From Plectosphaerella cucumerina (lineage: Eukaryota > Ascomycota > Sordariomycetes > Glomerellales > Plectosphaerellaceae): a stretch of DNA of 64,000 nucleotides. The notes under the pieces were generated by a model. It saw nothing but the letters and a program-made list of their open reading frames with translations. It did no database searches and was not told the origin of the DNA. The position numbers and the translations under genes were made by a program. The stretch spans positions 4,588,001-4,652,000 of the forward strand of contig JAGPXD010000003.1 in assembly GCA_020746995.1 (NCBI GenBank), written 5' to 3'. The number at the start of each line of letters is the position of its first letter. The stretch's first letter is position 1. Positions 44,401 through 56,078 of the stretch are shown piece by piece.

Positions 44401-45042
44401 GTCCGGGTCCCGGATGTCGTCCTCGGTGACTTGGAGGTCGCAGCCGCAGCACCGGAGGACGAAATTAACGAGATCTTTCAGGGCGGCGGCATCATCCTGT
44501 TGGTACTTTTCTCGCCAAGCTTCTGCTACCGAGTCGACGGAAAGGCCTGCACCGAAGAGGTCGGCTGTGCGATGTATTAGATGGGCAAACAGAGGCGGCG
44601 CAAGCGGGGGGCAACACTCACAGTACAGGTCCCCTTCCCCAGATTTCGCAGGGCCGGCTAAGGCTGCAGGCTTCTTCGGCCGCGAAGGAAGATTCGCGGC
44701 ATGGTTCAGAGAGACGCCATTCGTCTTTGGCTTTTTCACTGCCGGCTTCCTGACCCTCGCCGGAGGTTTCGCATTGGTCTTGGGTCGGCGCGGGGGGTGC
44801 TGGCGCGCATCATCGCCATCAGTCGCGTCGCTCATATCTTCGTCGTCGGCGGCAGGCGCGTCATCGTCGTCGTCGAGATCATCTTGGTCATTGTCGTCGT
44901 CATCATCGTCGCCTGCTTCGCCCCTTTTCCTCTTTGCGGCATAGATTGGCTCGGGGCTGAACTTCTCGGGGGCCCTCACGACGCGTCCGGATCGACGACG
45001 CGACGCAGCCTCGGGGTCCGGCGAAGCAGTCGCGTTTTCCAT
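41429..45042 (-). CDS. scc3: Cohesin subunit Scc3/STAG (SA)
   Basis: Exons 45042-44622, 44564-44356 and 44293-41429 encode 1164 residues. The N-terminus has a basic patch (RRRSGRVVRAPEKF) followed by an Asp-rich stretch and a second basic region. The STAG signature lies around exon 3: RRRFSGFFVALIETLHETDILYK, then VLMENISRWIASMSTSS and the stromalin-conserved RYRDVDPRIRMECVEALGHW, with HEAT-type helices beyond. The C-terminus is acidic and ends SPDVESVLGD. Scc3 anchors the cohesin ring on chromatin and binds the kleisin subunit and loader. Intron 1 (57 nt, 44565-44621) is a multiple of three without stops, so the unspliced frame remains open. Confidence 0.94.
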
Positions 45043-45647
45043 GCTGGCGTCGGCGCAGGGCGTGAATCGATGCGTGGGCTATTGTCGCAGGCGTTCGATT
45101 GCCTGATTGTACGCGGTGGTAGGAGGGCGCGACGGGGTGGTGCGCATGGGTTGGTTCATACGACGCGTGTTGGTCGGGGATGGAGAGAGGTCAATGACCC
45201 AAGTTGGTGGGTAGGATGGTTTGTTAGTGCTGCACCGCTCACCACACGTTCCTGCCTGTCCTTCTCCACTCCACCTCAGGTCGCACATTTGTACTGTGTG
45301 TCTCTGGCGCACACGGCTTTTGGCACCGTGTTCCGAGTCCACACATTTGGGGCTTGAACGACAACCTCCAGGGACCAGCGATAACGGTCTGCTGTCCTAT
45401 CTTCTACTCTAGAAAACAGTCAATCAAACACCGGAGTCGCAAGGGCCGTCAGTCAGGGCGAGCAGGAACCCCATGGCCGTCTGATCAAGGGAGCCGAAGT
45501 CGCGACAGCCGTCCCTAATACCGTCAGCCCATGTCTTTTATACCTCGCAGCCAAACAGTTCAAGCGGCCAAACCAGCACCCCTTTCTGCCCATAGAGGCT
45601 GGACTGCATCTCTCGATTTCCAACAACAAATCAACCCGCCAAACATC
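45043..45647. promoter_or_regulatory. Divergent promoter region between scc3 and ureD
   Basis: About 600 bases between start codons on opposite strands. It includes in-frame codons upstream of the chosen ureD start (from 45531). No specific element was recognised. Confidence 0.5.
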
Positions 45648-46637
45648 ATGTCATCGCCATTTCCAAAATCCTCCTCGGCCGCCGGAGAAGGCCGGGTTGT
45701 GTCCAAGGTCATGCCCAACGGACTCTCCGGCCTAGAGACAGTCACGTACCAGTACCCCCTGAAACTCATCTCCCCGAGGCCGGCCGTTGACCAGAAGAGC
45801 GCCCTTGTATTCCTACTCTCGTATGGCGGCGGTCTCGTGGGTGGAGACAGCGTCAGCTTGGCCATCGACGTGCTCGAAAGGTCGAGGCTCAGCATAGTCA
45901 CGCAGGGCCACACCAAGATTTTCAGGTCTCCTTCTCTCAGCGTGGTGACAAGGCAGACACTAGACGTGCGCATCGCCAACGAGGCCGGGCTCTGCCTTCT
46001 TCCCGACCCTGTACAGCCTTTTGAGAGCAGCGTCTACGAGCAGGCCCAGATCTTCAGTGTCGAGCCCCGCGCATCTCTCTGCCTGCTGGACTGGGTCACC
46101 CAAGGTCGGCAGGCCCGCGGCGAGGACTGGAGCTTCCTGCGATGGAAGGGGCGGAACGAGGTATGGCTTCGTCAGGATTCGGCCACAGAAAAAGGGCGCC
46201 TACTCGTCCGAGACGCGATAGCCCTTGACAGCACTGTCCTGGACACCACAGGGAGGCCCCTGAAGTCATCTCTACACGCGCACGGGGTGATCGGCACCCT
46301 CATCCTGCGTGGGCCACACATGGCCTCTCTGGGAGACTTCTTCCTCGTCGAGTTCGCAGCACTTCCTCGACTGGGTATCAAGGACTTTAGAACCGCCGAA
46401 GCCAAGGCAGCCGAGGACAGCCGGAAAACAACACAGCAGAAGTGGCGCGAGGGACGTCTCAAGATGGAAGCGGCTCACAATGTCATCTGGTCGGCCGCTA
46501 GGGTCAGAGGCTGTGTGATAGTACGATTCGGCGCGGGCACAGTGGAGGGCGGGAGGGTCTGGGTAGGTGAAATGCTGCAAACACAGGGCAGCGTGGCAGA
46601 GTTATACGGTGACCAGGCCCTGATGTGTCTGAGGTGA
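45648..46637 (+). CDS. ureD: Urease accessory protein UreD
   Basis: Intronless, 329 residues from the ATG at 45648 (MSSPFPKSSS); an earlier in-frame ATG at 45531 would add 39 residues without family character. Conserved UreD/UreH features are VTYQYPLKLISP, LLSYGGGLVGGDSV, TQGHTKIFR, LLPDPVQPFESSVY and LLDWVTQGRQARGEDW. UreD acts with UreF and UreG to load nickel into apo-urease in the cytosol. The window contains no other urease gene, as is usual in fungi where these genes are scattered. The C-terminus (AELYGDQALMCLR) is intact. Confidence 0.95.
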   Translation: MSSPFPKSSSAAGEGRVVSKVMPNGLSGLETVTYQYPLKLISPRPAVDQKSALVFLLSYGGGLVGGDSVSLAIDVLERSRLSIVTQGHTKIFRSPSLSVVTRQTLDVRIANEAGLCLLPDPVQPFESSVYEQAQIFSVEPRASLCLLDWVTQGRQARGEDWSFLRWKGRNEVWLRQDSATEKGRLLVRDAIALDSTVLDTTGRPLKSSLHAHGVIGTLILRGPHMASLGDFFLVEFAALPRLGIKDFRTAEAKAAEDSRKTTQQKWREGRLKMEAAHNVIWSAARVRGCVIVRFGAGTVEGGRVWVGEMLQTQGSVAELYGDQALMCLR

Positions 46638-47016
46638 CCTGAGTAGCAGCTCGAACTTGAGGCTGGCGTGGTCGAGTCACAGTGGCTGCTGCGACAGGTG
46701 CTCACCGCCTACGCCATTCCGCAGTATTACACGGCCCCACCCAAATCAAGCTCTCCCGCCTTCGAGTTCTGCCCCGCGGCGGGCGAAAATGAAATAATAA
46801 TTGCCCACTGGCGACCGTGACTCTCAACCTCCAACTTGTACTGGCAGATCGCAGACACACGCACCACGCACGCTGACGGAGCCAGATCCGCCTTGTACCC
46901 AAAGTCTTGCTCTTTTCCTCTCTTGGACACATCTCTCCAGGATCAATTGAACGAAACTCCAACTGTCATCTAGTCCAGTCTGTGTGCAGGTGGGCACGAA
47001 CCAGCTTAACGTCACA
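46638..47016. promoter_or_regulatory. Intergenic region between ureD and rpc53
   Basis: 379 bases carrying the ureD 3' end and the rpc53 promoter. No specific element was recognised. Confidence 0.5.
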
Positions 47017-48729
47017 ATGCCCCCCGAACCCAGAGGCCGCGGTCGGGGGCGAGCTCGGGGAGCTGCCAGAGGTCGAGGTCGTGGTGCCAGTACCGTTGCG
47101 ACCGATGCCTCAGCCGGCGAAGTGGGCAGCCGTCCAGCTGCAGCTTCTGGCTCGACCATTCTAGCCGGCGACGAGGCCGACACCAAACCGATCATACAAT
47201 CCTCCACAACATCCACCCGAGGTGCTGCCACCACCAGAGCAACCCGTGGTCCCAGCGCCGCTCGATTCCGACCCAAGAATGTTCGCAGAGACGAGGCGTC
47301 TAGAGATGTGCTGGCTCGCCAGGAGCTGGACAAGGATAATGCCAAGGCAAAGGAGGAGGCCCGTCGGCAAGCACGATCGCGAGGCCGGAGTCGCCGGAGT
47401 CGAGGCGATGTGATGGGCCGAGGCGGCCTCAACAGGCGGTCTGTGGCCAGTGGCCCGTTCTCACAATTCCTGGAAGGTGTGTACCCAAACGACAGTCCAA
47501 CCAGTCGCAAAACATGCTAACAAGCAACAGGTGCGTCGAGTCGAGGAGGCTGGGGCGGAGGTGGAGGGGGCGGCGGTGGTGGCGGAGGTGTCAGCTCTGG
47601 CTTCTCAGGAGGACGAGGCATCAAGGGCGAAGGCGCCGGCGGCTTCGGATCCGCAGGAGGCTTCCGCGATGCGCGCATCAACGCCGACCGATTCGCGGGC
47701 CTGCCTCCCGGTCAAGATCCCGACTCCGAAGACGAGGCGACTGCCTCCCTCATCCAATCCGACCCCGCCGCCGTCTGGCCCATGGGCATCATGCGCATCG
47801 ATCGCAAAGAAGAGAAGAAGGCCCTGGCAACGAGCGCCGAGCTCGCCGCGCAAGAACAGGCCCAGGAGGAGGACATATTCATCGGCGGTGACGTCGACGC
47901 CTTCCAAGGCAAATCTAAGCGGGACACCGACGATAAAGACGTCTGGCATGCCGCACCTGAGGTGCCGGTCGATGGTGAGCCGGGGACTGACAATATCCCC
48001 GACGTTCAGCCTGTCGACTTTGACGCCCACGACAAGAAGCTGCCGGCTCCGCTCCCCGAGTTCATGGAGATCGACTCCAAGTCGGTATCCCCCGCCGAAG
48101 CCACCACGCCCGACGAGGCCGCGCCCAAGAGAAAGCCTGTCGACCCTGAAGTCGACGCCATCACCCGCGACCTCAAGACACTGCTCAGCGAGCTCGGTCC
48201 CTCGGAAGAAGGAGGCCAACAACGCGACGGTCGTCTCTACCTCTTCCAGTTCCCCCCCGTCCTCCCGCCTCTAAAGCCCATCGACGGCACAACCAAGCCG
48301 GAAAAGTCAGGCGACGACGAAGACGACGTCAAGATGGCAGGCGCCGGCAACGCAGACGACGCCGTGGACCTCACCGGCCCCAGCACCAGCGTAGGCATCA
48401 AACCCGAGCCCCTGGACGAAAAGGTCACCATCTCCGACATGGCGCAGCAGCTCTCCGAGGGCGGCCTGATGGGCAAGCTCAACGTGAGGCGATCCGGCAA
48501 GGTAGAGCTCGACTGGGGCGGCCGCATCCTCGAGCTGGCGCCCGCGACGCACCTCAACTTCCTGACCAAGGCCGTGCTGGTCGAGCAGGGCGACGAGAAG
48601 CCCAAGCCGGGCGATTATGGCGGCGAGGCCTTTGACATGGGCAAGGTCATGGGCCGGTTCGTCCTGGCGCCTGTCTGGGGTGATGAGGAGGACTGGGTTG
48701 TTGACGAGGAGGATTTGGAGTATGAGTGA
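47017..48729 (+). CDS. rpc53: RNA polymerase III subunit Rpc53/RPC4
   Basis: Exons 47017-47476 and 47531-48729 encode 552 residues. The N-terminus is RG-rich (RGRGRARGAARGRGRG). A basic stretch follows, then conserved RPC4 blocks: RFRPKNVRR, and after the intron SLIQSDPAAVWPMGIMRIDRKEEKK. The C-terminal domain has LYLFQFPPVLPP, LMGKLNVRRSGKVELDWGG and NFLTKAVLVEQGDEK, and an acidic end (DWVVDEEDLEYE). Rpc53 with Rpc37 forms a TFIIF-like module that controls termination and reinitiation by RNA polymerase III. A glycine run just after the intron (GGWGGGGGGGGGGG) is low-complexity. ATG 47017 starts the RG domain; the earlier ATG at 46984 adds nothing conserved. Confidence 0.93.
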
Positions 48730-49112
48730 GGTCCACGCGTGGCCAGTGAACAAAAATAGATACCCAATTGGGCTCTCGGCCCTGCCTCCAGGATTATGCC
48801 AATCCCTTAAAGTACGTGGTGCATCCTCCAAGTCATATTGCTATTGCCGTCATGTCGGTCAGTGATGCTAGGCAAGGGAGCATGTCCGCAAAACAAGGGG
48901 TTTATGCTGTGTAGGCTGGGGAGCAGAGAATGATCACTCCTGATACACACAGACGTTCAGTCCAGACGCCACTACATGACGTCAAGGTGTCGCCCCCTTC
49001 TTCCCGTGAGGAAGGACATGCGATTCGAAGCCCTAGCATGAGTTCGTGAGTTTTACACAACAGGTGTCTATCTATATACATTAGGCGTTAATACACGGGC
49101 TGACCCCGATCT
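48730..49112. other. Convergent 3' region of rpc53 and the membrane protein
   Basis: 383 bases between two stop codons on opposite strands. No further feature is recognised. Confidence 0.6.
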
Positions 49113-50705
49113 TCACACCATCCCTCTTGCGTGGTGCTGCGCATCATCGCCGCTGGCCTCCATCCCCACCATGTCGAAACTGGACATGCTACTAGGAGAT
49201 CTTGATCGGCTGTGGGCGCTCTGTTCGCCTACCCTCGCCCCCTCAATCACGTACATCTCGCTGCCAGCCCCGCTGCGCCGTTGCCCCAACGCCCCTGCCG
49301 GCCGTAACCTCCCCCTATCGTCGTCGCTCTCGCCTTCGCCTCCAACAAACATCCCTGCGGCATGCGGCCGCCGAGTTCCATGCCCCAGACGATCCGTGGG
49401 TGGAGGGGCTCCGGACTGTGCTGGCGCTTGGGGGTAGAAGGGTGACATGGACAGTGGTGATATGTGCGGAGGCATAATCCCCTCGCCGGTCGACTGTTGT
49501 TCGGAGTTCGATGGGCGGGGTTGTTGTTTCTGGTCGTCTGTATCGATGCTAACCATCTTTATGTTTCCCGGCCCATAGCCAGGCATGCGGCCGGCTGACT
49601 TTTGCCCTGAGAAAGCGGTGCCGCTGTAGCCAAAGGTGCGGTCTGTGGTGCCGAAGCCACGGAGGCGCAGCAGCCGAAGAAGAGGCCGGATAGTCACGAG
49701 ACTGGCGGCAATGATGGCGATGCCTGGCTCTACCAGTGTCCATACCATTGCATCTGTGCCGTCGACTAATTTGGGCCAGTTAGCGAGTGATTCTCGGCGC
49801 ATTAGAGATTCTGTAGGGTTTGACATACAAAGGATGTCATCCAGCTCTTCGAGATCTGCGAGGAACTTGAGCCTGATGAGCGTGGCAATGCTGGCACTGT
49901 GGGGCGAAGTTAGAGAGTGCTGCTGTGATGTGAGGGAAATGGATCGTACAAGATACCGAGACCGAGAAGCATGACCACCGAAATCTTGGCCGGTGTGGTC
50001 ATCTTAACCTTCCAGACCAAGGGTACAGGTAGCAGCGCATCTAGAGGTGTCAGCTGTGGCGTTCATTAGAACGAATGCTTGCCAACTTACACAACCAGTC
50101 ACTCAGGATGATCATGACGGATAGGGCGTACGCGGCCTGAACGACCTGAACAGGCGACACACAAGTATGGCCGGGAATCGTGTAGTCCCACTGCGCAGCC
50201 ACAGGAGCGCACTGAAAGATGTTCCAGAAGGACAGCACGATAGTCCAGATGGCGATGATGGCAAGGCTGATGTAGATGGTCCATATGTACGCTTTTGATG
50301 TCGTCAGACGGAGGAGGAAGATGCCAACGCTGAACTTGATGAACATCATGTCAAGGACGTAGGTAGCCGTGGCCAGTGCCTGGTACTTGAGGGCCTCGAT
50401 CTCTCGGGCTTGCTCGAGAGCTTTGTTGTGCATGCCGAGACCATTGTGGACGCCGACCAGGATAAAGACACACGAGAGGGTAAAGATGACCTGCGAAGGG
50501 ATGAGCTCGAGGTCGATGCTGGAAGACAAGAGCCTCGTCGTACCTGTGCCACCAGCATAAGCCAGTCATCGGCCTGGAAGGCCTTGGTCAGGATAGCCCG
50601 AACATAGGCGCGCAAAATGACAGATAACCAGCTGAGAACGAGAAAGGTGATGGCGGTGACGACCAGAGCACCGCTGTTGTTCTCTGTCAAGTCCACCTCA
50701 GCCAT
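49113..50705 (-). CDS. SAT4-family rhodopsin-like integral membrane protein
   Basis: Five exons (50705-50544, 50490-50091, 50040-49950, 49896-49829, 49765-49113) encode 457 residues; introns are 50-63 nt. Seven hydrophobic segments lie within residues 12-270 with family landmarks: RAYVRAILTKAFQADDWLML, YVLDMMFIKFSVGIFLLRL, FWNIFQCAPVAAQWDY, VSVMLLGLGI-type segment, and FDGTDAMVWTLVEPGIAIIA. This is the large fungal family often called rhodopsin domain-containing or PTH11-like without CFEM. It lacks the retinal lysine motif of true opsins, and its function is unknown in most cases. The last 180 residues form a Ser/Pro/Gly/Arg-rich cytosolic tail that is probably disordered. No neighbouring signalling gene suggests a ligand. 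Confidence 0.85.
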
Positions 50706-52203
50706 ACCTGTAGGGCCGGCTCGCGCGAGGTCTCGGTGCAGGCAGACGGCAGCACAGCAGCATTGCCCAGGCCCCAAGAAGGATCAAGGGAGAGGAAGCG
50801 AGGCGAATCCGGAGAACCGTTCGGAGGGAGTGTGGGCGCAAGACGGGAGCAGGCGGAGGGGGCAGGTGGTAGGTATACTTTGAAGGAGATGCCGGTCGAC
50901 CCCCCCTGGCCCCTTTTACTGATGAATGGCAGGGTACTAGAAGGGCAAGGTAGAACAGAACACTAGAGGGAAATGGAATCCCTCGGCTGGGACGAGCCAA
51001 ATACATATCTGTACGTGCTCGTACCCTATCTTGGTACTTACAGCAGGAGGAAGGCAGGGGTGTCAAGTCGAGCCCATGCAGGCATTGTCCTGGCAGGGCA
51101 CCCACGCAGGCAAGCTGCATGAGGACCCCGGGCGGGTTCCTGGCGGCCGCTGAATTGGGCAAACATGCTGACGGTTCCTGAAATCCTGCCGCTCAGCGAG
51201 GCAGTCCACCCATGTGGCGGGCTGGGGAAGGAGCCTGACGAAACTACGGGGGGCAGAAGAAGCGAAAAAGGGGGTGGCCGGCATCGGGGACGGGAGCAGA
51301 AGAACCCAGCCGCGTCCGCACGTCTGTCCAGGTCAGGTTGAGGGACGAGGTCGATGACGGGAACGGGAACGGGAACGGGCACGGGCGACGGAGACTTGGA
51401 TGAGGACCCGGGCAGTCGGAGACTCGGGAGGACTCGAGGGGGATCGCATCCACAATTCCAGCTACCAACAGCAGCGAAGACCAGGACAGGGATGGGGGAG
51501 TGGTCTGGGCTGATTGCGGAGGCGGAGGAGAGACCTGCGACGTTGGCCCTTCGCGTATCGTGTCGGCGCAAGGGTTAGATGGGCTGTCAACAATTCCCCA
51601 GCCCGCTGTTGTCGTGGCGTCCTTTGTTTGCAGGAGGGAAAAGTGCCAACGAGAAGTCGGTGGACCAGGGTGGGCAGACCGGACTGGACAGGGGCTCGGT
51701 ACGGTCCATCGCCAGAAGGATCACAGAGGTCCAGGGTGAGGGACGCAAGGTACCGACCCTGTACCTTTACCGGACTGATTGAGCCGTGGATGGGTAATGT
51801 GCCGGTAGCATCGTCACGTCGTAAGCCGAGAGACGCGTGTAAGAAGCGTGCGGTGCTTGCCGGGGAATCGGGAGCGAAGATGCGAGGGCAGGACGGGTTT
51901 CATCAGCCTTTGTCCGGTCGAGTTGGTGCGACTGGCGACTGGGCGACGAGACCCCAAGCCTCGTCATGCAGCGCTAGTGCTGTCGTTTCCATCCCACGGC
52001 CAAGCCAGAGGTACCTTGTAAGCTGCTGTAGTACTGGTGCTGCTGCAGTGCGGCTCGGTTGGATCAATGGCTTGACGCCACCGAGGTGGTGATCTTGGTG
52101 CGGTAACGAGGTCGCATGGCTAGTGGAAAAGACAGCCGACTCGGTTCGACCGGCATCGCAGGCGAGGGAGGTGCAGGTGCGCCTTCTGATTTCTGCTCCA
52201 AGA

Positions 52204-52230
52204 GATCAAGCGATCAAGCGATCAAGCGAT
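52204..52230. repeat. Three tandem GATCAAGCG units
   Basis: Three perfect 9-bp copies, immediately followed by a degenerate GGCGA pentamer array to about 52260. No gene product depends on them; they look like slippage repeats. Confidence 0.9.
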
Positions 52231-53087
52231 GCAGGTGAGGCGAGGCGAGGCGAGGTGAGGCCAGGCTAGGCGGAGACGGCAGACCAGACCACCATCCATG
52301 GTTGAGATGCGTGATATCGATATTCTCCGGTGGTCGCAAATGTCATCCTGTGCCTGTACAGGTTTGTACTGGTACACGCAAACTGCAGTGTAGGTAGGTG
52401 AGCGCTTGTGGAAATTGAGGCTCATCTCCAACTCACAGAGGCGACGCGACGCGAAGGTTCCGTGAAAGGTTGGCGGACGGTAGCATGGAGATTCCATCCG
52501 AGGCCGAGGCCGGCTCAACTCCCTCAACTATGGATCCATGGAAAGGGAGTGGGCGATGGAACGCGATGATTCTGTTCCATCATGGTCGTGCCTGGCAGCA
52601 GCACCTCGCGTCTGTAGCACAAATAGCCGGCTGGACTAATACATGTCGGATATAGTGCAGAAACACAGAAAGGCACATTCTCCGCTATCATCGATGAGTG
52701 GTATGCATACAATTGGTGTGATAGTGATTCGAGTACCTGATGATGTACTGAATGCGAGCTGTCGACCTGACAGGCGCAGGTCCCAGCGGATCCATCGCTC
52801 CTTCCATCCCACCGTTGCATCCAGCTCGTCTTGGCAGGCACCAAAACGGCGGGCGCAGAGGAGGAAGGGACCACTGTCCATCCATTTCGCCCCAAGCCTC
52901 TTGGCCTCCAATCCAGACACCAAACTCTCGGACTTCAAGCCGGACTCCTAATCGACTGACCTTGGGCGCTCCATCTCACGCCGGAGAGCCCACGCGATGC
53001 AATGTCCTCCCCGACTATTCTGCCCACCCTCTGCCAGTGCGGCACCCGTCTCTCCGCCCAGCAAAGAGCGCAACCTGAGCTGGAGTG

Positions 53088-53140
53088 CAGAATGCAGAAT
53101 GCAGAATGCAGAGTGCAGAATGCAGAGTGCAGAGTGCAGG
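53088..53140. repeat. 7-bp tandem repeat (TGCAGAA/TGCAGAG)
   Basis: About seven and a half copies of a 7-mer alternating between TGCAGAA and TGCAGAG, about 400 bases upstream of the kynurenine formamidase start codon. Frames crossing it produce LHSAFC-type peptide repeats that are artefacts. Confidence 0.85.
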
Positions 53141-53534
53141 AGGTGAGGTGATCCAGCCCCGGCCAATGCAGGCGGGCTGCGCATGGTGTGTGCAGTGCCT
53201 GAGATGACTGCACCCCGACCCCTCCTCCTCCCCTCCTCTCCCCTCCCTTCCCCTCCACCTCACCAGTGGCCATCCCCTCCTTCGACTTTCTTCCGCAGCC
53301 AACCCTCCCACTCGCACCACCACAAGCGCGCCATCTCTTGCGCGTCAGATTTAACATTGCCAGATAATTGCTCACCGGTCGAGCCACACCCGTCACCCAC
53401 TAGTGACCACCCATCTCGAAACTTTACACTGCAAAGGGAAATCACCTCGCAACAGACAACCAACCGGCCATTCCCAATCCATCCCCCTCCCAGCCTCGAC
53501 CGCGCGATCCTCTCTCTGTTCTCGACTTCTCGCC

Positions 53535-54472
53535 ATGGACGACGCGTCTCTCGTCTACACCGAGTGCCGTTACGGCGACCATGACCTCCAGAAGGTTGGC
53601 GTATGGGAGCTGCCCGGCACACCTGGAGCCGGCGCCGCAGAGGGCGACTGGATAATGTGAGTGCATACCCCCCTGCAAGCAGTCGATATCTGCCCGGAAC
53701 GCGGCTCACCCGGTCCGTCACCCCCAGTTTCATCCATGGCGGCGCTTGGCGTGACCCGAGAAAGCTTCACCAGGGGTTCCTCCCCTCCATCCGCTCCCTC
53801 CTAGCCTCCGACGCCTGGCCCCGGCTGCGTCCCCTCGTCCGTGGCTTCGCCAGCATCGACTACCGCCTCTCGCCGCACCCCGAGTTTCCCCAGGACCCCG
53901 CCTCCACCCCGCCAGAGACCTACCGCGATGCCCGACACCCCGACCACGTCCTCGACGTCTACGCCGCTCTCTCCTTCCTGCAGAACAAATATGGCTTCGC
54001 CCACCGCCACATCCTCCTCGGCCACTCCGCCGGCGCCACAATGGCCTACCAGCTCCTGATGGGGTCCTCGGCCCTCGGAAACCATGCGCCGCCCGACATT
54101 ACCCTTCCGCGTGTCGTCGTGGGCATCTCTGGCATATACGAGCTCGTCGGTCTCGACGAGCGCCACAACGGCAACTACGCATCCTTCATCTCGGCCGCTT
54201 TCGGCGACGACCGCAACGCCTGGAACAACTCGATGCCAGCTCGCTTCCCCGGTAGCTTCAACACCGCACTGGGCGAGAGGAAGGCCGTGCTCGCCTGGTC
54301 CCCCGACGACACCCTGGTCGACGAACCCGAAATTGACGGCATGACACGCAAGCTCCAGCAGGACGGTGTCTCGCCCACAATCGTCAAGACACTCAAGGGT
54401 GATCACGATTTCGTATGGGAAGACGGTCACCAGGTTGCCCGTCTTATTCAGACCGTGTTGCTCGACCTCTAG
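53535..54472 (+). CDS. bna7: Kynurenine formamidase (arylformamidase)
   Basis: Exons 53535-53656 and 53728-54472 encode 288 residues. An alpha/beta-hydrolase fold carries the oxyanion motif HGGAW at 44-48, nucleophile motif GHSAGA, an acid in WSPDDTLVDEPE and the catalytic His in KGDHDFVWEDG. It hydrolyses N-formylkynurenine to kynurenine and formate, the second step of tryptophan breakdown and of de novo NAD synthesis. The 71-nt intron joins DWI to IFIHGGAW, restoring the motif exactly. The protein has no signal peptide and should be cytosolic. Its stop codon lies 136 bases from the stop of the convergent transporter gene. Confidence 0.93.
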
Positions 54473-54608
54473 AGGCCGCCGCAGGGCTCGGCTTCCGCCT
54501 GCCGCATCTACCGGGAATACCTACCATCCATCGTGCTCGCGCCCAACCCCTGGATCGTGGATCGCATCATAACGTGACGGACCCAAGCGACGCCATTGCC
54601 GGCGCTCA

Positions 54609-56078
54609 TCAAAGCTTGGCCTTCCAGACCAGCCCCGTGGCCGCAGCTCTCGCTCCGACCAGCGTGAGGAACCCAATGAACGTGACAATGCCTCCCCAAA
54701 CCTGCGCCCAGAGAAAAGAGCCCCCAGACTGGTCGATAATGGCCCCCGCCGTCGGGGGCCCGGCGAGCGTGGCGAAACCCACAATCGTGGCCACCATGCC
54801 GAATCGTGTGCCCATCTTCTGGGGGTCCTCCGTCAGGCTCGCGAGTGCGCCGACGAAGACCCCTTGCACCATGCCATTGGCCCAACCAAACACCGTCGTC
54901 AGCGCATACATCCCCGGCCGGCTATCAACGCCGATCCAGGCAAACACCATGACGCTGGCGAAGATTGTCGTCAGAATCAGCGTATTGATAGGTCCCAGCC
55001 ATCGGTCCGCAACGACGCCTGACACGAGACGGGACGGGACACCCATGGCGTTGAGAATGAGGAGGAGTGAGACCGCATCTGTCGACGAAAAGCCCACCAC
55101 TCGGCGCGCGAAAACGTTGATCTAGAAGCTCGCAGTGCTTGGTCAGCAGAGGGTCATGAGGCAGAGCGGACCTCCATGATCCGGGGTAAATACATACGTA
55201 GAAGATACTGAAATAAAGAGCCCAAAACACAAAGAATACACCCGCGGCAAACGTGACGAACGGCGGCTCTCTCAGCGCTCCCCACTCGATCAGCGGGCCA
55301 TGCTTCCTAGGAGCAAGGCGTGGATGGAGGATGGCATTAGCCACGGCTGCCACACCCAGCGCCAGGAATCCCTGGCAGCGTATCGCCCAGGGAAATCCAA
55401 TCTGCGGGATGAGGTAGTTGACGGTAGCGGGGAAGATGCACGACCCTATCCCCGTACCCGTGGCCGCTATACTCAGCGCCAGCGCCCGACGCTCCTTGAA
55501 ATACGAACTGACGATCGCAATGCCAGGCATGAACATGATACCCAGACCAAGGCCTGTGCAGAACCCCTGCGCGAGCAGGATCTGCCAGTACTCAGTGCAC
55601 AGGCTCGTCAGAAACGTGCCCAGTACCGCCAGAACAGACCCTACGAACGTAGCGTGTCGGCAGTATCCGGCGTCGGAGAGGCGGCCGGAGATGATGCAGA
55701 TGCTGAATGCTAGGAAGACCTGGATAGATCCGATCCATGAGATTTGAGCGGATGGGAGGCCCATTGTTTCGGTGTAGTAGAGCTGGTATACGCCAAAGGT
55801 GGAGGGGTAGCCCCATGCGATTTGGTTTAGGAGGTTGCTGGCGAGGACCTGTGGTTGTTAGAGGGTGTGGTGATGGGGGGATGGGGGGGATGTACCTGTG
55901 TCCATGCTCGGAGGCCGCCTTCGGGGTAGGTGAAGTTGGCATCGTATTCTAGGCCGCTTTCTGTGTCGATGTCGCCGGCTTGGGGTGGGAGGGATGTTGG
56001 GTTTGGTGATTGCTTTTCAGTGTGAAATGGCGGGCTTGGCTCGACAACGGCTTCTTCTTCCACATGATGCGTCGACAT
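54609..56078 (-). CDS. MFS transporter of the monocarboxylate-porter type
   Basis: Exons 56078-55896, 55848-55198 and 55121-54609 encode 448 residues. The first 60 are hydrophilic and end at the family motif FTYPEGGLRAWTQ. About twelve membrane segments follow: WGYPSTFGVYQLYY, SWIGSIQVFLAFS, GRLSDAGYCRH, GLGLGIMFMPGIAIVSSYFKERR, ALSIAATGTGIGS, then GVPSRLVSGVVADRWLGP in the second half. These are signatures of fungal monocarboxylate-porter homologues, some of which (yeast Mch5) carry riboflavin rather than carboxylates. The substrate cannot be decided from sequence. It is convergent with bna7; co-function with tryptophan breakdown is possible but unsupported. Confidence 0.88.

Larger units (their letters stand above)
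50706..53534. other. Long divergent gene-free region with simple repeats
   Basis: 2.8 kb between start codons on opposite strands. Open frames here (for example 51038-51571, 51514-52092, 52524-52895) overlap in several frames and have no domain, so they are not accepted. Several short tandem repeats occur: GGGAAC units near 51360, GATCAAGCG x3 at 52204-52230, GGCGA units near 52237-52255, and a 7-mer array near 53088-53140. Confidence 0.55.

Noticed and set aside
47605..48222. 205-residue minus-strand frame
   Set aside because: Antisense to rpc53, whose homology is clear.
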